NCBI GenBank assembly: GCA_002104905.1
Contig: MCFE01000539.1
Span: 1-60,594, forward strand
Source: Basidiobolus meristosporus CBS 931.73
Taxonomy: Eukaryota; Basidiobolomycota; Basidiobolomycetes; Basidiobolales; Basidiobolaceae
Direction of reading: 5' to 3'
Length of the DNA stretch: 60,594 nucleotides
Shown piece after piece: positions 52,965 through 60,594 of this stretch. The notes beneath the pieces were generated by a model. The model searched no databases and was not told the DNA's origin. It saw nothing but the letters and a program-made list of their open reading frames with translations. A program made the position numbers and the translations under genes. The stretch's first letter is position 1; every line of letters begins with the position of its first letter.

Positions 52965-54468
52965 GGAATATCAGGCACTGATGGAAAATCAAACTTGGGA
53001 CTTAGTCAAATTACCAATTAACCGAAAATCAATTGGATGCAGATGGGTCTTCAAGACAAAATACAAGGCTGATGGTACAATTGAAAGATACAAAGCAAGA
53101 CTTGTAGCCAAAGGATACTCTCAAACAAAAGGACTTGACTATACTGAGACCTTTGCACCAGTAGCCAAGTTTAATTCCATCAGATTAATATTGGCTATTG
53201 CAGCCAAATATAAGTTTTTTATTCATCAAATGGATGTAAAAACTGCATTTTTGAATGGAGAACTTGATGAGGACGTGTATATGGACCAGCCTGATGGGTT
53301 TGTTGACCAAGATAACCCCCATTTGGTCTGCAAGCTTAAAAAGTCACTATATGGTCTCAAACAATCACCGAGAGCCTGGAATTGCAAGATAGATTCTTAT
53401 TTGGAATCTTTGAGTTTCAAAAGGAGTAATGCTGACTATAGTATATACTATAAGCCAGATAGAGCAAATCCAGTTCTATTAGCTCTATATGTGGATGATC
53501 TTATTATAGCCGCCAATAACCTAGAAACATTGGAAGAGACTAAATCCAGCCTATCTAAGGAGTTCAAGATGTCCAATCTAGGAGAACTTAGTTACTACTT
53601 AGGGATTAAGTTCTCCATAGACAGAAGTACCCAGACTATTACCCTAAGCCAATCCAAGTATATTCAAGATATACTAAAGAAGTACCAAATGGAAGACTGT
53701 AAACCGGCAGCTACCCCAATGGAGACAAACCTTAACTTGGTCAAAACTCAACCAAATCAAGAGAGCTTGGTGCCATCTGAAAGCCCTGACTTTCCTTATC
53801 AATCTATGGTCGGCAGTCTGATGTATATCATGCTTGGAACACGTCCAGATATCTCATATTCAGTGGGAGTTGTCAGCCAACATAATCAGAATTATGGATC
53901 TGATCATATTGCAGCAGTTAAGCGGATTTTTAGATACCTAAAAGGAACTGCTGATATCTGCTTAAGATACACTTATAAGGATTCAGAACAGGATCTTGTG
54001 GGATACTCTGATGCTGATTGGGGACGAAATTTAGAAGATAGAAGATCCACCACAGGATACACCTTTCTTTACTGTAAAGGAGCCATTTCATGGAATTCAA
54101 GAAAGCAACCAACCGTAGCACTTTCTACTACAGAGGCAGAGTATATGGCAGCCTGTGAAGCTACAAAAGAAGCAATGTGGTTAAGAAAGCTCTTTACAGA
54201 TTTAGGCCTATGTCAAAAAACGCCTATTACTTTATTTCAAGATAATCAAGGATGTATACAATTAGGTAGAAATCCAACTTTTCATGCTAGAACCAAGCAC
54301 ATAGATATTAGACATCATTTCATACGTGAAGCTATAGAGAATAACTTAGTTAGCTTAGTTTACTGTCCTACAGATGAAATGATTGCAGACATATTTACCA
54401 AACCATTAGCTAGAGACAAGTTTGAATATTTTAGGTCAAAATTAGGACTAGTCAGTATGAACATTTAG
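52957..54468 (+). CDS. copia-2 reverse transcriptase-RNase H, second part of gag-pol
   Basis: About 503 codons that continue the pol reading after the frameshift. RT motifs: GCRWVFKTKYKADG, RLVAKGYSQ, KTAFLNGEL, YGLKQSPRAW and the catalytic YVDDLIIA. RNase H: GYSDADWG, TVALSTTEAEYMA, DNQGCIQLG and ARTKHIDIRHHFIRE. It has no start of its own and would be made only as part of a gag-pol polyprotein. The polypurine tract follows the stop. Confidence 0.92.
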   Translation: MTEEYQALMENQTWDLVKLPINRKSIGCRWVFKTKYKADGTIERYKARLVAKGYSQTKGLDYTETFAPVAKFNSIRLILAIAAKYKFFIHQMDVKTAFLNGELDEDVYMDQPDGFVDQDNPHLVCKLKKSLYGLKQSPRAWNCKIDSYLESLSFKRSNADYSIYYKPDRANPVLLALYVDDLIIAANNLETLEETKSSLSKEFKMSNLGELSYYLGIKFSIDRSTQTITLSQSKYIQDILKKYQMEDCKPAATPMETNLNLVKTQPNQESLVPSESPDFPYQSMVGSLMYIMLGTRPDISYSVGVVSQHNQNYGSDHIAAVKRIFRYLKGTADICLRYTYKDSEQDLVGYSDADWGRNLEDRRSTTGYTFLYCKGAISWNSRKQPTVALSTTEAEYMAACEATKEAMWLRKLFTDLGLCQKTPITLFQDNQGCIQLGRNPTFHARTKHIDIRHHFIREAIENNLVSLVYCPTDEMIADIFTKPLARDKFEYFRSKLGLVSMNI

Positions 54469-54470
54469 CT

Positions 54471-54479
54471 GAGTGGGAG
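54471..54479 (+). promoter_or_regulatory. Polypurine tract of copia-2
   Basis: GAGTGGGAG directly before the 3' LTR; the plus-strand primer site. Confidence 0.65.
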
Positions 54480-54829
54480 TGTTGTAAAAAATCGTATTTT
54501 CCACCTAAATATTCACCTAACTTAGTCACTTAGATCATCACCTTCAAATCCTAGAGAATACTGACCAAATTCCTTGTCGGGATTTACTTAGAATATTTTC
54601 ACCAAAATACCAGGTACCCAGAACATGAAAATTCTCAAAGTTGTCCAAACAGCCCCAAACTTTGCACACATGTTCTTGGGACCTTCCTTAACCTATTCTA
54701 CGTGTTTGTGATGCCAAGACCATGTAAAAGTATAAATACTACTTTTACATTCAATAAATCATTAAGTGAAAACCACATAATCTACTTGTTCTCCAAATCA
54801 CTTCTAATATCTCCAAGACTCTTACAACA
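54480..54829 (+). repeat. 3' LTR of copia-2
   Basis: 350 bases, differing from the 5' LTR by one extra T and about two substitutions. Confidence 0.95.
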
Positions 54830-57079
54830 CACAAACTTGTCAAGCTTAGTGCAGTCTCTAGAAGTAAGAGAGAGAAGTGGTAAGCCAAATTCCAGGACAG
54901 GGAAGACAAACTGCTTGAGTAGAAGGAGGCAGCTGGGAGCTGAAGTTGTAGGAGGAGTAACAGCCAGTAGCTTGTGGAGTGCCTGTCTTGCCAGGATAAT
55001 TCTCTTCTTCAGGTGTGTTCCAGAGTCTAGTCCAGTAGGAAGGAAAGGAAAGCCAAGATATGTAGCAGAAACCTGAGCAGGTAGAGTGGAGTTCTCCAAG
55101 TTGATGGGAGAGCCCAAAGGTACTGTCTTTGCAATGGAAAGCTGGAGATTATTCTTCTGCAGATACTGGTGGATGGTCTGGGAGTCTTGTTGCACATTGG
55201 AGGAGGATATTCTGATGTCATCAGCAAAGAGAGTAACCAGGCAGTCAGCTGAGAGTCTTGGGAAGTCATTCAGGAAGATGGCAAACAGTATAGGACCAAG
55301 CACAGAGCCTTGAACCACTCCATTAGGAACTGAGAACACAGCTGATTGCTCACTTGGGTGCAGAATTCTTGCTTGTGGATCCAGAAACAGAGACCTGACA
55401 AGGAGGGTGAGAGAGGTACTGGAGAAGCATTGCAACTTGGACCAAAGCAGATTTCTGTCAACTGAATCAAAGGCCTTAGTAATATCAAACAGAACAGAGG
55501 GATACTTGCACTGGAGAGAGTGATCTTGGCTAAGTATGACTGCATATTCCAAGGAGAGGCCAGGAACAAAGCCAAACTGTGCAGGATGAAACTTGAGGGA
55601 GTCAGAGTAGAGCTCCTGAGCAAGCAGAAGCTCAAACACCTTTCTGCAGGTGGGCAGCAGAGATATTGGCCTGTAGGAGCTAGGATCCAGGTGCTTTCCT
55701 TTACCCTTGTACAGTGGAAGAACATTGGCAAAGGACCATTCCTCAGGAGTAGAAAGCTGGGCTGAGCATTGCTGAAACAGTGGAAGCAGAAGTGCAGACA
55801 TGGCCTTGGTACTAGTCTTCAGAAGCTCATAGGAGATTGTGTCCACACCTGGAGCAGTAGAGTTGGGAAGCCTCTTGAGCACATTATGGATTCTCCCTTG
55901 ATCAAGTGCAAGTGGGATGGGCAGAGTCTTGAAGTCAGGATGAAAGCCAGGAGTTGAGTACTGCTTTGTAGAGAAGAAGATGTTAGCCAGCTGTTCTGTT
56001 GAAGGTAACTTCCTGGAAGAGGGCCTCATTGCCCTGTAGAGTCTTGATACTGTTCTTGTTATAGAGTTGGAAGATTGCAGAGGCAAGGAACTCATAATAT
56101 GATCCCAGAGCTGAGTATGCAGAGTGTGGTGAATTGCCTTGGAGTGGTGTATGGCTATCAGGAGGAGTTTCTCTGTTTTTGGGTTAGGGAAACTCAGGTA
56201 GCTTTGTTGCAGGGCTGAAACAATGGATTCCCATTTTCTTGAGGTAACAGCAGTAGTCTTGCATGGCAGTGAGAGGGAGGCAGACACCAGAATCAGATGC
56301 TTCACAAAGAGCCAGGCATAGTTGAGATCATCTGGCAGAGAAAGTAGCACACTGGCAAGTTTCAAGTAGTTCCCAAAGTCTTTCTTCTGATTCTTGGTAG
56401 CTTTGTGGGTGAGCACAGTAAGTTTTGGCAGCTTCTTCTTCACAACTGGTTGCATAGAAAGGGACCAGGCTGGGTGGTCAGAGGCTCTCAAGGATCCTAG
56501 CTCAGCTCCAGAGAATTGCTTAACTTCATTCACAAAGTAGAGGGCAGCAGCAGAAGGGCAGATCCAGTCAACACATCTTTTCTCAGATTGAGCACCTAGT
56601 GCTAGCAGATGGCTTTCTCTCAGGAAGTTCAGTAGGAATGTAGACCTTGGCTTCATTCTTGCAGTCAGAGTAGTCTTGTTCTCAGGATGGGGAATGTTGA
56701 GATCTCCAAGCAAGATAATAGGTGTTGATATAGATTGCTGGTATTGCTGAACTTTCTGGCATATAACTTGCACTTCCTGAAGGGCAAGACTTGGAGGCAG
56801 ATAGCAGAGCACCAGACTGATAGTTGGCAACTGGAGAGCAGCACAGTAAGGGGAGTAAAGAGGAACACAGAGCTGAGGAGTATTGATGGTAGAAGAGATG
56901 AAGCAGATAGAGGAGGTATTCTTTGTTCTAGGAGTAGAAAAGCAATATAGATTAGTCAAAAGTATAGAGGGTAGCTGGACATCAATCAAACACAGGAGGG
57001 AAAATCTTGAAAGAAGTCTCTCTAGAGTTGGTCTTGATGGCTGTATGCTGTTGCAGTTAAGCAACAGAACTTCAGGTAG
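54830..57079 (-). pseudogene. LINE-A ORF2: endonuclease and reverse transcriptase, cut by copia-2
   Basis: From just after the ORF1 stop (57080) the same frame runs LPEVLLLNCNSIQPS, an N-terminus like other LINE endonucleases. ILLGDLNIPHPENK and ASDHPAWSL follow: the catalytic Asp-x-Asn and Ser-Asp-His motifs of APE-type endonucleases. The reverse transcriptase has FANVLPLYKGKGK, YRPISLLPTCRKVFE, FDITKAFDSVD, PNGVVQGSVLGPILF and LVTLFADDIRIS (catalytic FADD). The frame ends KLDKF at the copia-2 insertion and resumes at 50142. No ATG begins it; the first codons are CTA CCT GAA, so expression by readthrough of the ORF1 stop is likely. Apart from the insertion the frame is intact. Confidence 0.92.
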
Positions 57080-58616
57080 TCAGGCAGAGGTTGTAGCTTC
57101 TTCAGAGGCAGCATTGACAATGTGACCTGCAGAGTCCCAGAGCTCTTCAAATGGTGCATCACTTAAGTCAGCAAGGAGGGAAATGGCATGGTTCTTGAGG
57201 AAGTATGCCACATCATAGGAGGGGGCTTGTCTCTTGATGGCAGCAAAGAAAGACAGAATGGCAACATGGGCTGGAGGCTTGTTGAACAGTAGAGAGTCAG
57301 AGGATTCAGATTCTTCAGGCACTATCTTGAAGTCAGTTTTCAGCCAGTTAAGGTTCTTCTCCACAAAGGCAACAAATGGGTCAGCAATGTTTTGGTCTAG
57401 GATAACCTCCAGAATCTTCCCTTTTCTCCAGGCCAGGTTGACAATTCTTGAGAGCTGAATATTGCATGCCTTGAGTGCTTTCCTGATGTTGGAAATGGGA
57501 GTCCAGGGAACTTGCTTCAAGTACACCACAGTCCAGGTAGAAGCTGGTGGTAGGTTTGCTGGGGGCTTGTAAGTCCTTCTGTGTTGCAATGGAGCTGCAG
57601 TAGTCAGATTGGAGTCCACATTCTCAGTAGAGGGTTTTCTTGATGTGTCTTGCTGAATGGTACTGGAGCTGGATGTGCTGATAATTCTTGCTAGAACCTT
57701 GCCTGCATAAGTCTGAGGTATAGCTGAGGTGACTGTAGAGGTGGTGGCAGCTGGTGCAGGTGGAGAGGCAGAAACTGAAGCAGGAACTGAGGTCACCTGG
57801 GAGAAGGCAGTAGAAGCAGGTTTTCTGGGAGGAACAGAGTTCACTATCCAGTTGTTCTGTAAAACACTGGAGTAGCTTTTCTGTGGAACAGGATCTTGCT
57901 CTTGAACAGGAACAGAAGCAGGAGGCTGGGGCTGAGCAGTAGTGGTAAGGCAGTGGCACTCCAAGGAAGCTTTTTGCAAGGCATCTCTGGCAGTTTTCAG
58001 GGCAGTATTGGCTTCATTCTTGAGCTTCTTAGCATTGGGCATCCAGTCTCTTGTTTTCAATAGCCAGGGCAGTATTGGCAGCCTCTAAATCAGCAATTCT
58101 CCTCTCAATTGCAAGGAATCTCTGAAGAAGTGCATCAGTAGAAGTGCTGGCATCTGGGAGAGCAGTGGCAGGAATAGAGTCCATTGACAGTGGGCTTCTT
58201 GGAGGCAAGGAAAGTGGACTGGCAGATTCAGGCACAAAAGGAGATATCCTGGCAGGAGGAGAAGGAGTATCCAAGGCAGTAACAGAGGCAATTCTTGTTG
58301 GTGAAGCAGCAGCAGGGGAGGCAAGCCTGTTCAGAAACTGGGCAGGAGAGAGTGCTTGAGGAGAGGGAGTCTTCAGCTTGCCAAGCATGTCTTCCATCAG
58401 AGTGATACCAATATTCCTGGTGCATTTGCAGAGAAAAGTAAGCTTCCTGAGTCTGCCAGCTCTTCCATTCCTTCTGATAGTTCCTTTGTTTCCACAGTTG
58501 GGGCAAGAAATCTTCTTGACAGACTTGTCAAAGCAATCAAGAACCTTCCTTTCAGGTGTAGTGGGCTCCTGTTGAGGTTTTGGTGGCATATCCAGAGTTT
58601 CAGCTTCAAATTTCAA
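57080..58616 (-). pseudogene. LINE-A ORF1 protein, with one frameshift near 58043
   Basis: The first frame (58616-58029) encodes a C-x2-C...C-x-C zinc segment (CPNCGNKG, then FLCKC), a Pro/Ser-rich stretch and a coiled coil (IERRIADLEAANTALAIENKRLD). It stops after DAQC. The second frame (from about 58060) picks up the same coiled coil at AKKLKNEANTALK and runs to the TGA at 57080-57082; one extra T in CAATGCTAAG near 58043 separates them. The second part is Pro/Ser/Thr-rich, then a folded region (NLPPASTWTVVYLKQVPW.. NIRKALKACNIQ) that resembles RNA-binding ORF1 domains. Either a lesion or a programmed +1 shift. Nucleic-acid chaperone role is by analogy. Confidence 0.75.
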
Positions 58617-58658
58617 TTTTTGAGATTTTTGGGTGATTTTTGATGGGCGGGATCAAAA

Positions 58659-58672
58659 TTAGGGTTAGGGTT
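58659..58672 (+). repeat. Interstitial telomeric repeat at the 5' end of LINE-A
   Basis: TTAGGGTTAGGGTT immediately beyond the LINE-A 5' end; same orientation as the chromosome end. Confidence 0.85.
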
Positions 58673-58852
58673 GCGTGCTGTGACTGCTTTTTACGATCGC
58701 AAGGTCAGAACCTAGGAAAAAATAAAAATAGTTAGTAAAGGTGATTTAATGGATGGATGGATGGATTCGGAGTCAGATTCAATCAAAAAATCAAATTGTT
58801 GACTAATTTAAAGAGGAGTCAAAATCAAATCGTTGACTAATTTAAGAGGGAG
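58673..58852. other. Spacer in the telomeric array
   Basis: Unassigned 180 bases with a GGAT/GGAT run (58750-58765) and a direct repeat of about 32 bases (AATC(A/G)TTGACTAATTTAA..GAG) near 58793 and 58830. Not recognised as part of any element here. Confidence 0.4.
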
Positions 58853-59407
58853 GGGGGGAGACAGTCACCAACAGGTGAAATCTTTATTTCAGTTGAAACA
58901 AAGAAGCCAGCGCTACTGTTGTAGCTTTGATACAAGAGTGTGTAGCTGAGGGGAATTTGTAGGTAAGTTAATAAGAAGTGATGATAGTTCTTCAGTGCTC
59001 AAGACACTGTTCAGTGGGAAGGGGGGTAGCAAGAGAGGTAAGAATGACTTGTGAACAACATTAATGAGGGGAATGTGATAAGGATTGATGTTCATCATAA
59101 AGGGAGTGTGCTGCTGCAGATATTGCTGCCAAAGGTCTGTCAAGTACTTCAGGTAGGCCAGCTTGGGTTTTTCTGACTGCAGAATGTAGTGAGCAAACTT
59201 CTTGACTTCAGGATCTCCAAGTATAGTTCTCCAGCAGGAGCCAGGTGTTGTGTGGTGTGTTCTCTTCCAGGCCTTAATCAGTGGGTTGTTGCAGTTGTGA
59301 AGTCTGAGGTATAATCTGGTTCTAAGGTAGAGAAGTCTGATCTTATAGGGTATAAACCCAAAAGCACCAAGAATAGCATGTCTGTAGGGGCATTCAGGCA
59401 AATGAGG
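58853..59407 (-). mobile_element. LINE-C: 3' fragment of a LINE-A-type element
   Basis: Very close to LINE-A 49551-50115: the same hairpin tail (58865-58878), the same C-terminal ORF2 domain (CPYRHAILGAFGF .. LVSKLQQ, stop at 58913) and a G run at the 3' side. It is truncated at 59407, where a short TTAGGG-like stretch and the next unit begin. The two LINE copies differ at few positions, so they are of the same family and recent. Confidence 0.85.
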
Positions 59408-59643
59408 GGTTAGGGGAGGGAAAGTCACCAAGTTGGTGAAATCTTTATTTGAGTTAAGAACTAATCTAAGTACAAATAAAGAAGCCAATTCAGAGGTCTA
59501 GAACCTCTCTAATAAGTAATCTAATTTATGTTTTGTTTCATCTCTAATGTTTGTTTCAATAAAGTAAAGCTCATCAGGGGTAAATATAAAATTCAGGGGT
59601 TTTGGGGGGAGTACAAATTGTAGATGTTTCTGATCAATATAAT
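59408..59643 (-). mobile_element. Short telomeric unit D with LINE-type tail hairpin
   Basis: Begins (plus strand) GGTTAGGGG, then AAAGTCACCAAGTTGGTGAAATCTTTATTT, the tail shared with the LINEs (TCACC/GGTGA stem at 59425-59439, AATAAAG on the minus strand). The body differs from units E1 and E2. It has one hairpin GAGGT-CTAGA-ACCTC near 59493-59507 and a second AATAAAG-like site. No ORF. Confidence 0.6.
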
Positions 59644-59664
59644 CCTTAGGGTTTAGGGTTAGGG
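59644..59664 (+). repeat. Degenerate telomeric repeat between units D and E1
   Basis: Reads CTTAGGGTTTAGGGTTAGGGG, one base off perfect register. Confidence 0.8.
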
Positions 59665-60183
59665 GGGAGGAAAGTCACCAAGTGGTGAAATCTTTATTTA
59701 CTTATGACAAGTATCTAAAGAAGCCAAGTTAATCTGAAGTAATTCCTAGAAAGCTAGGTCTGAGAGATATCTTCCTGGTAAGCCAGGTCTGAGAGTTGAG
59801 AAGCTGAGTGGTACTATATTTCCTAGTTATCTAGGTCTGAGAGAGGTTTCCTGGAAAGCCAGGCCTGAGAAGTGAGAATCTGAGTATATCTGAGGTGAGT
59901 TGTACTGATTTGCGGTAGCTTGTTTGTGGCCAGAATGGCCAGTAGACTGGGGGAACTGAGGGGTATTTCTGGGCGATCACTGGCCAAATTTACTAGGCAA
60001 ATTTGACCAATTAGCATTTCAAGGATTTCAGCCAATCAGAGCCTTTACTTTGCCCGATGGTTGATCAAGCCATCTCCCAATGAGCACACATCAATTTATT
60101 GATCAAATTTTGTTGGATCCAGGATTTGAACCCACAACCATGGGTATGGAAGGGTTAGGGATAACCTCAAGGCTAAGTGTTCT
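59665..60183 (-). mobile_element. Unit E1: tRNA-derived SINE with structured body and LINE-type tail
   Basis: On the minus strand, from about 60183: an A-box-like TAGCCTTGAGG (60175-60165) and a B box GGTTCAAATCC (60132-60122), their starts 43 bases apart as in tRNA genes, with a partly pairing T arm. A unique region and a body with four 5-bp hairpins (59745-59863) follow. Last is the tail AATAAAGATTTCACC..GGTGA (59675-59688) next to a C-rich end at telomeric repeats. No ORF. About 515 bases. A and B boxes imply RNA polymerase III transcription; the shared tail implies mobilisation by the LINE. Both are inferences. Confidence 0.6.
59745..59863 (-). ncRNA. Four tandem covarying hairpins in unit E1
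   Basis: Plus-strand hairpins CCTAG-AAAG-CTAGG (59745-59758), CCTGG-TAAG-CCAGG (59774-59787), CCTAG-TTAT-CTAGG (59822-59835) and CCTGG-AAAG-CCAGG (59850-59863). Each is followed by TCTGAGAG or CCTGAGAA. The fourth stem pair alternates A-T and G-C with both sides changed together, and the loops vary, so the stems are kept. On the minus strand (the presumed transcript) the loops read CTTT, CTTA, ATAA and CTTT. Confidence 0.65.
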
Positions 60184-60185
60184 TG

Positions 60186-60200
60186 GTTAGGGTTAGGGGG
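60186..60200 (+). repeat. Interstitial telomeric repeat between units E1 and E2
   Basis: GTTAGGGTTAGGGGG between the tRNA-like head of E1 and the tail of E2. Confidence 0.85.
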
Positions 60201-60463
60201 AGGAAAGTCACCAAGTGGTGAAATCTTTATTTACTTATGACAAGTATCTAAAGAAGCCAAGTTAATCTGAAGTAATTCCTAGAAAGCTAGGTCTGAGAGA
60301 TATCTTCCTGGTAATCCAGGTCTGAGAGTTGAGAGGCTGAGTGGTACTATATTTCCTAGTTAGCTAGGTCTGAGAGAGGTTTCCTGGGAAGCCAGGCCTG
60401 AGAAGTGAGAATCTGAATATATCTGAGCTAAGTTATACTGGTTTGCGGTAGCTGAATTGTGGC
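60201..60463 (-). mobile_element. Unit E2: SINE copy truncated by the telomere
   Basis: About 95% identical to E1 from the tail (hairpin 60208-60221) through the four hairpins (60278-60291, 60307-60320, 60355-60368, 60383-60396). All stems are paired; the loops are AAAG, TAAT, TTAG and GAAG. It breaks off after TTGTGGC, where the terminal TTAGGG array starts, so the tRNA-like head is missing. Confidence 0.75.
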
Positions 60464-60464
60464 T

Positions 60465-60594
60465 TTAGGGTTAGGGTTAGGGTTAGGGTTAGGGTTAGGG
60501 TTAGGGTTAGGGTTAGGGTTAGGGTTAGGGTTAGGGTTAGGGTTAGGGTTAGGGTTAGGGTTAGGGTTAGGGTTAGGGTTAGGGTTAGGGTTAG
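60465..60594 (+). repeat. Telomere, (TTAGGG)21
   Basis: 130 bases of perfect TTAGGG repeats run to the end of the window, with the G-rich strand reading toward the end. This marks the right end of a chromosome. Confidence 0.99.

Larger units (their letters stand above)
50143..54829 (+). mobile_element. Young Ty1/copia retrotransposon (copia-2) nested in LINE-A
   Basis: LTRs 50143-50491 (349) and 54480-54829 (350) start TGTTGTAA and end TTACAACA, and differ at about three positions, so the insertion is recent. Target duplication CAAAC: 50138-50142 on the left and 54832-54836 on the right, the latter separated from the LTR by two extra bases (CA). A primer-binding site, an almost complete gag-pol and a polypurine tract are present. 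One frameshift splits the coding region. LTR relics of this family occur at 1-258, 775-1107, 22381-22727 and 30031-30365. Confidence 0.96.
49551..58658 (-). mobile_element. LINE-A: near full-length telomere-associated non-LTR retrotransposon, split by copia-2
   Basis: Sense strand is minus, from the 5' end at about 58658 (telomere side, next to TTAGGG repeats) to the 3' end at about 49551. Without the copia-2 insertion it is about 4.4 kb. It encodes ORF1 (58616-57080) and ORF2 (57079-54830, resuming at 50142-49617) with apurinic-type endonuclease, reverse transcriptase and a C-terminal domain. The 3' end has AATAAAG and a small hairpin followed by a C run. Both sides of the LINE-A/LINE-B block carry TTAGGG patches. 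The orientation (3' end toward the centromere) is that of elements added onto chromosome ends. I cannot assign a named LINE clade with certainty. Confidence 0.88.

Noticed and set aside
60108-60182. A functional tRNA gene in unit E1
   Set aside because: A and B boxes have tRNA spacing, but the acceptor ends do not pair and the anticodon arm is not convincing; treated as the head of a SINE.

Overview
The window reads as the end of a chromosome from a fungus, probably an early-diverging (zygomycete-grade) lineage; the lineage is inference. It ends on the right in 130 bases of uninterrupted TTAGGG repeats. Genes have short spliceosomal introns (GTAAGT-like donors, CTAAC branch sites, AG acceptors), TATA boxes close to the start codon, and fungal-type products.

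Left part (1-6.7 kb): AT-rich retroelement debris. It holds two decayed LTRs, a decayed Ty1/copia element with both LTRs and a GATAA target duplication (1354-5582), and a faint trace of an older copia integrase on the other strand. Gene-rich part (7-28 kb): a bHLH transcription factor, a small secreted cysteine-rich protein, an acetate kinase with an in-frame intron, a hypothetical membrane protein, a cluster of seven related CAP-domain secreted-protein genes (four intact, two frameshifted, one relic), a WW-domain/glycine-zipper protein, and a two-finger C2H2 regulator. Middle part (31-43 kb): a tandemly repeated module of concentrative nucleoside transporter plus protoglobin-like globin (CNT1-PGB1-CNT2-PGB2-PGB3). 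Then come a D-arm-less tRNA-Thr and a secreted glycine-rich repeat protein.

Right part (48.6 kb to the end): a telomere-associated retroelement array. A full LINE on the minus strand (about 4.4 kb without its insertion) has a young copia element nested in it. It is followed toward the telomere by a 5'-truncated LINE fragment and three short units. Telomeric repeat patches punctuate this series, and all members lie with their 3' ends toward the centromere. The LINE and the short units share a 3' tail hairpin next to a C-rich end. One short unit has tRNA-like A and B boxes at tRNA spacing, and its body carries four small hairpins whose stems covary. The LINE's two ORFs lie in one frame, separated by a single UGA-CUA stop, a classic readthrough context. 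This array, with a LINE and a tail-sharing tRNA-derived SINE that appear to have been added at chromosome ends, is the best candidate here for an undescribed system.
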